Of a DNA stretch of 8,497 bases, positions 6,183-8,497 are shown in pieces. The stretch's first letter is position 1. Every line of letters starts with the position of its first letter. The stretch is from an uncultured Saprospiraceae bacterium (GTDB taxonomy: Bacteria > Bacteroidota > Bacteroidia > Chitinophagales > Saprospiraceae), in assembly GCA_938039305.1 (NCBI GenBank), contig CALHUZ010000277.1, forward strand, positions 1 through 8,497, in the 5' to 3' direction. The notes beneath the pieces were generated by a model. The model saw only the letters and a program-made list of their open reading frames with translations, was not told the DNA's origin and did no database searches. The translations under genes and the position numbers were made by a program.

Positions 6183-7808
6183 ATGAAATACTTCCTCACC
6201 ATGGTCATCTCGGTGATGACTGGACTCAGCATATCTGCTCAATACGCAAAGCATAAAGACATGCCAGACAAGTCCAAGCCAGTTGTCAGTGACTTCAACG
6301 ACTTGTCCTATAAGTTTTCGACTACAATAACTTCAAGAGATATTAAGGAGCATATATTCACACTTGCTTCAGATGCTTATGAAGGCAGAGAGACAGGTAC
6401 AGAAGGAAATACAAAAGCTGCTCACTATATAGCCGATAAATTTAAAAGCCTTGGTCTTCCAGCAATTGGAAATGACAACGGATACTTTCAACCAGTCTCT
6501 TTTACATTTACTTCATGGGACCAACTATCATTGCTGGTAAATGGTCAAGGATATAAATTGCTTCGCGACTTCATTGCTTTTCCTCAAGAAAGCAAAAAAG
6601 ATGAGATCGTAACTGATGAGATAACATTCTTAGGGTACGGAATTCAAGATACTAATTACGACGACTATGCAGGTGCTGATGTGAAAGGGAAAGTGATCAT
6701 GGTATATGATGGAGAACCTACCCTTTCTAACGGAATATCTATGGTCTCTAACAGTAGCACTTTAAGTAAATGGAGCTCTGACTGGAAACTAAAAAGCGCA
6801 ACAGCAAAGAAGAATGGCGTAAAGCTCATGCTCGTCATATCAAATGATCTTAAGACACTTATAGCTGATAACAGAAGACAACTTGTTAATAGGGTTACAC
6901 AACTGGGCAACTTTCCAGAAGAGTCTGTTGAAGGAGTTAATACAATCTTTATTTCTTCTACTCTTGCAGAAACGATACTTGAAGACAATCGAAATCAAAT
7001 CATCGAAAAAAGAGATGCTTTAAAACAAGGAAATGGAGGTCAGATTCGAACAACTGTCAAGGTCGACATAGGATCTAAGTTTTTAATAAAACGACAAATA
7101 CTTGAAGGGCAGAACGTCCTAGGTCTCATAGAAGGAACTGATAAAAAAGATGAAATTGTAATTGTCTCTGGTCACTATGATCATGTGGGAATGAAGGGGG
7201 ATGAAGTATATAACGGTGCAGATGACAATGCTTCAGGCACGACAGCAGTACTTGAAATCGCAGAAGCCTTAGCCACTGCCAAAAAAATGAAGCAAGGACC
7301 TCGCAGAAGTGTATTGTGCTTACTTGTGACAGGAGAAGAGAAAGGACTTCTTGGTTCTGAATATTACGCAGCCAATCCAATATTCCCAATAGAAAATACA
7401 ACAGTTGATGTGAACATTGACATGATCGGCAGATGGGGTGAAGAATATTCCGCTCAAGACCAACCATATAATTATGTCATTGGCTCAGATCGACTAAGCA
7501 CTGATCTTCATAAGATCAATACTGAGATGAATCAAAAGTATAGTCAATTACTTTTAGATTATAAATACAATGATGAAGCTGATCCTAATCGATTTTACTT
7601 TCGATCAGACCATTATAACTTTGCAAAAATGGGCATTCCCGCCATCTTCTTTTTTAATGGTGTTCACAAAGATTATCACAGATTAACTGATACACCAGAT
7701 AAGATCGACATACCATTGATGCGACACCGTGCCGCCCAGATATTTCATACAGTATGGGAGTTAGCTAATCGAAACGATCGCATCCGAGTCGATGGCGTAG
7801 TTAAGTAA
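6183..7808 (+). CDS. Secreted M28-family zinc peptidase with PA-like insert
   Basis: This is probably a periplasmic or secreted aminopeptidase with two zinc ions. The N-terminus MKYFLTMVISVMTGLSISAQ is a Sec signal peptide, likely cut after A19; there is no lipobox cysteine. After SDAYEGRETGTEGN (63-76), a cap typical of M28 enzymes, residues about 140-310 look like a PA-type insert (FLGYGIQDTNYDDYAGADVK at 149-168, then GKVIMVYDGEP). The catalytic domain follows, with all expected residues: H331 and D333 in GHYDH, D347 in NGADDNASG, base E385 and ligand E386 in TGEEKGLLGS, D413 in NIDMIG, and H477 in RSDHYNF. At 541 residues it matches PA-containing Bacteroidota members. There is no C-terminal type IX secretion domain, since the chain ends soon after the catalytic fold. 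It lies 25 bp after rpiB and is the last gene of the cluster. The natural substrate is unknown. Confidence 0.94.
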   Translation: MKYFLTMVISVMTGLSISAQYAKHKDMPDKSKPVVSDFNDLSYKFSTTITSRDIKEHIFTLASDAYEGRETGTEGNTKAAHYIADKFKSLGLPAIGNDNGYFQPVSFTFTSWDQLSLLVNGQGYKLLRDFIAFPQESKKDEIVTDEITFLGYGIQDTNYDDYAGADVKGKVIMVYDGEPTLSNGISMVSNSSTLSKWSSDWKLKSATAKKNGVKLMLVISNDLKTLIADNRRQLVNRVTQLGNFPEESVEGVNTIFISSTLAETILEDNRNQIIEKRDALKQGNGGQIRTTVKVDIGSKFLIKRQILEGQNVLGLIEGTDKKDEIVIVSGHYDHVGMKGDEVYNGADDNASGTTAVLEIAEALATAKKMKQGPRRSVLCLLVTGEEKGLLGSEYYAANPIFPIENTTVDVNIDMIGRWGEEYSAQDQPYNYVIGSDRLSTDLHKINTEMNQKYSQLLLDYKYNDEADPNRFYFRSDHYNFAKMGIPAIFFFNGVHKDYHRLTDTPDKIDIPLMRHRAAQIFHTVWELANRNDRIRVDGVVK

Positions 7809-7843
7809 GAATTAGAATTTCGAAAAACCTATGTTGAAATTAT

Positions 7844-7883
7844 AAAAAGGCTTTAGCAGAAATGCTACGAAAGATAGCTTTTT
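7844..7883. terminator. Candidate bidirectional terminator between convergent genes
   Basis: AAAAAGGCT (7844-7852) pairs with AGCTTTTT (7876-7883) with one G bulged. Inside it TAGCA (7854-7858) and TGCTA (7863-7867) pair around a GAAA loop. The rightward RNA ends the stem in five U residues and the leftward RNA in a matching U run, so one structure could serve both the peptidase gene and the flippase gene. It overlaps the last six codons or so of the flippase. The inner pairing is short and the stem is imperfect, so this is a moderate call. Confidence 0.45.
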
Positions 7884-8497
7884 ATTCTATTGCCTTCCAT
7901 CAAATAACATCCTGCAACATATACAGTGATCAAAACTGTAGCGATCAACACATTATAAAAGACTTGATCAGTCTGAATTAAAAAACCCATACACATAACT
8001 GCAACAATCCAAGCGATCATCTTCAACATAGCAGCGACGGGATAATTAATTGGATAATGCTTCTGACCTAAGAAGTAAGCAAGTAGAACCATAATTGTAT
8101 AACAAGCTAAGGCTGCATAAGCAGATGCCGCCACACCCATGACAGGCAAGAATATAATGCTTACTGAAATAGTTATGACGGCACCGACAGTTGCGATCAC
8201 TGCTCCATATTTTGTTTTATCACTTAGCTTGTACCAAATCGAGACATTATAATAAATCCCTAAAAACAGATATGACATCAACAAGATAGGGACCAGATAA
8301 ATCCCTTCTCTGAAATTAGAACCAATCACATACTGAAGTAAATCTATGAATAGATAAATCGATACAGCTATTGCTCCAGCTACTATGATAAAGAACAAAG
8401 CAATATCACCATACAAGGTCTTGACATCCTTTTGTTCAGAATTTCTAAAAAAGAATGGCTCCGCTGCGTAGTTGTAGGCTGTAGTGAACATCGCAAG
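7865..8497 (-). CDS. Polysaccharide flippase, Wzx/MATE-like (5' part beyond window)
   Basis: The frame is open through the right edge, and only the C-terminal 210 residues are visible; Met at 8491-8489 is internal because LA precedes it in frame and the conserved core begins at once. It would move lipid-linked glycans across the inner membrane. The stretch YNYAAEPFFFRN is a mid-protein signature of Bacteroidota oligosaccharide flippases. Six hydrophobic helices follow, roughly at 8300-8415 (two), 8150-8215, 8060-8140, 7960-8035 and 7885-7945. SIWYKLSDKTKYGA marks the loop before the third helix. The stop is TAG 7867-7865. It converges on the peptidase gene, 56 bp away, so it belongs to a different transcript whose start lies outside the window. 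It fits the glycan theme of the leftward cluster near the other edge, but a shared pathway is only inferred. Confidence 0.88.
   Translation of the reverse strand, partial: LAMFTTAYNYAAEPFFFRNSEQKDVKTLYGDIALFFIIVAGAIAVSIYLFIDLLQYVIGSNFREGIYLVPILLMSYLFLGIYYNVSIWYKLSDKTKYGAVIATVGAVITISVSIIFLPVMGVAASAYAALACYTIMVLLAYFLGQKHYPINYPVAAMLKMIAWIVAVMCMGFLIQTDQVFYNVLIATVLITVYVAGCYLMEGNRIKSYLS

Noticed and set aside
5963..6232. Minus-strand open frame across the rpiB-peptidase junction
   Set aside because: It covers the conserved 3' half of rpiB and the signal peptide of the peptidase; the product is rich in Cys, Tyr and Ile with no domain.
7126..7467. Minus-strand open frame of 113 codons inside the peptidase gene
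   Set aside because: It lies opposite the zinc-binding core of the M28 domain and its product is low-complexity in Leu, His and Ser with no family resemblance.
7816..7841. AATTTC / GAAATT inverted repeat after the peptidase stop as a terminator
   Set aside because: The stem is only 6 AT-rich pairs with a 14-nt loop and no U run directly follows; the structure at 7844-7883 is better.
7865..8491. Treating Met at 8491 as the true start of the flippase
   Set aside because: The frame stays open to the edge, and the signature AAEPFFF normally lies in the middle of a flippase of about 450-500 residues, so the gene is partial.

Overview
The window looks like chromosomal DNA of a member of the Bacteroidota. 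The reasons are a long DUF2723 membrane protein with its typical C-terminal extension, two exact matches to the Bacteroidota -7 promoter box (TAnnTTTG), AT-rich intergenic DNA with no clear Shine-Dalgarno sites before most starts, and a GT2 enzyme of a type I associate with envelope-glycan loci in this phylum. I cannot name the genus. No tRNA, rRNA, CRISPR, insertion sequence or phage gene was seen, and every large reading frame is intact.

Layout. From 1 to 2422 a tightly packed minus-strand cluster reads leftwards: a SAM-dependent methyltransferase with an N-terminal zinc-binding motif, a very short one-helix membrane protein starting at TTG (a gene easily missed), an RluA-type pseudouridine synthase, and a GT2 glycosyltransferase that runs off the left edge. 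A 211-bp divergent region (2423-2633) follows. It holds two -7 boxes placed face to face and a 12-bp perfect palindrome inside a longer interrupted inverted repeat. From 2634 to 7808 a plus-strand cluster reads rightwards: a 1021-residue DUF2723 membrane protein (GT-C type, related to family GT117), ribose-5-phosphate isomerase B (rpiB), and a secreted M28 zinc peptidase with a PA-like insert. Gaps between these three genes are 5 and 25 bp. At the right edge, converging on the peptidase gene, is the 3' part of a polysaccharide flippase gene. A terminator-like hairpin lies between the two.

How the genes may work together. Four of the genes (GT2, methyltransferase, DUF2723 protein, flippase) fit the making, modification, export or protein attachment of envelope glycans. 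The pseudouridine synthase, rpiB and the peptidase look like housekeeping or periplasmic functions co-transcribed with them. The most notable points are the small TTG-start membrane protein, the symmetric promoter region with its candidate operator, and the DUF2723 protein, whose bacterial role is poorly defined. I saw no defence system or clearly new multi-gene system.
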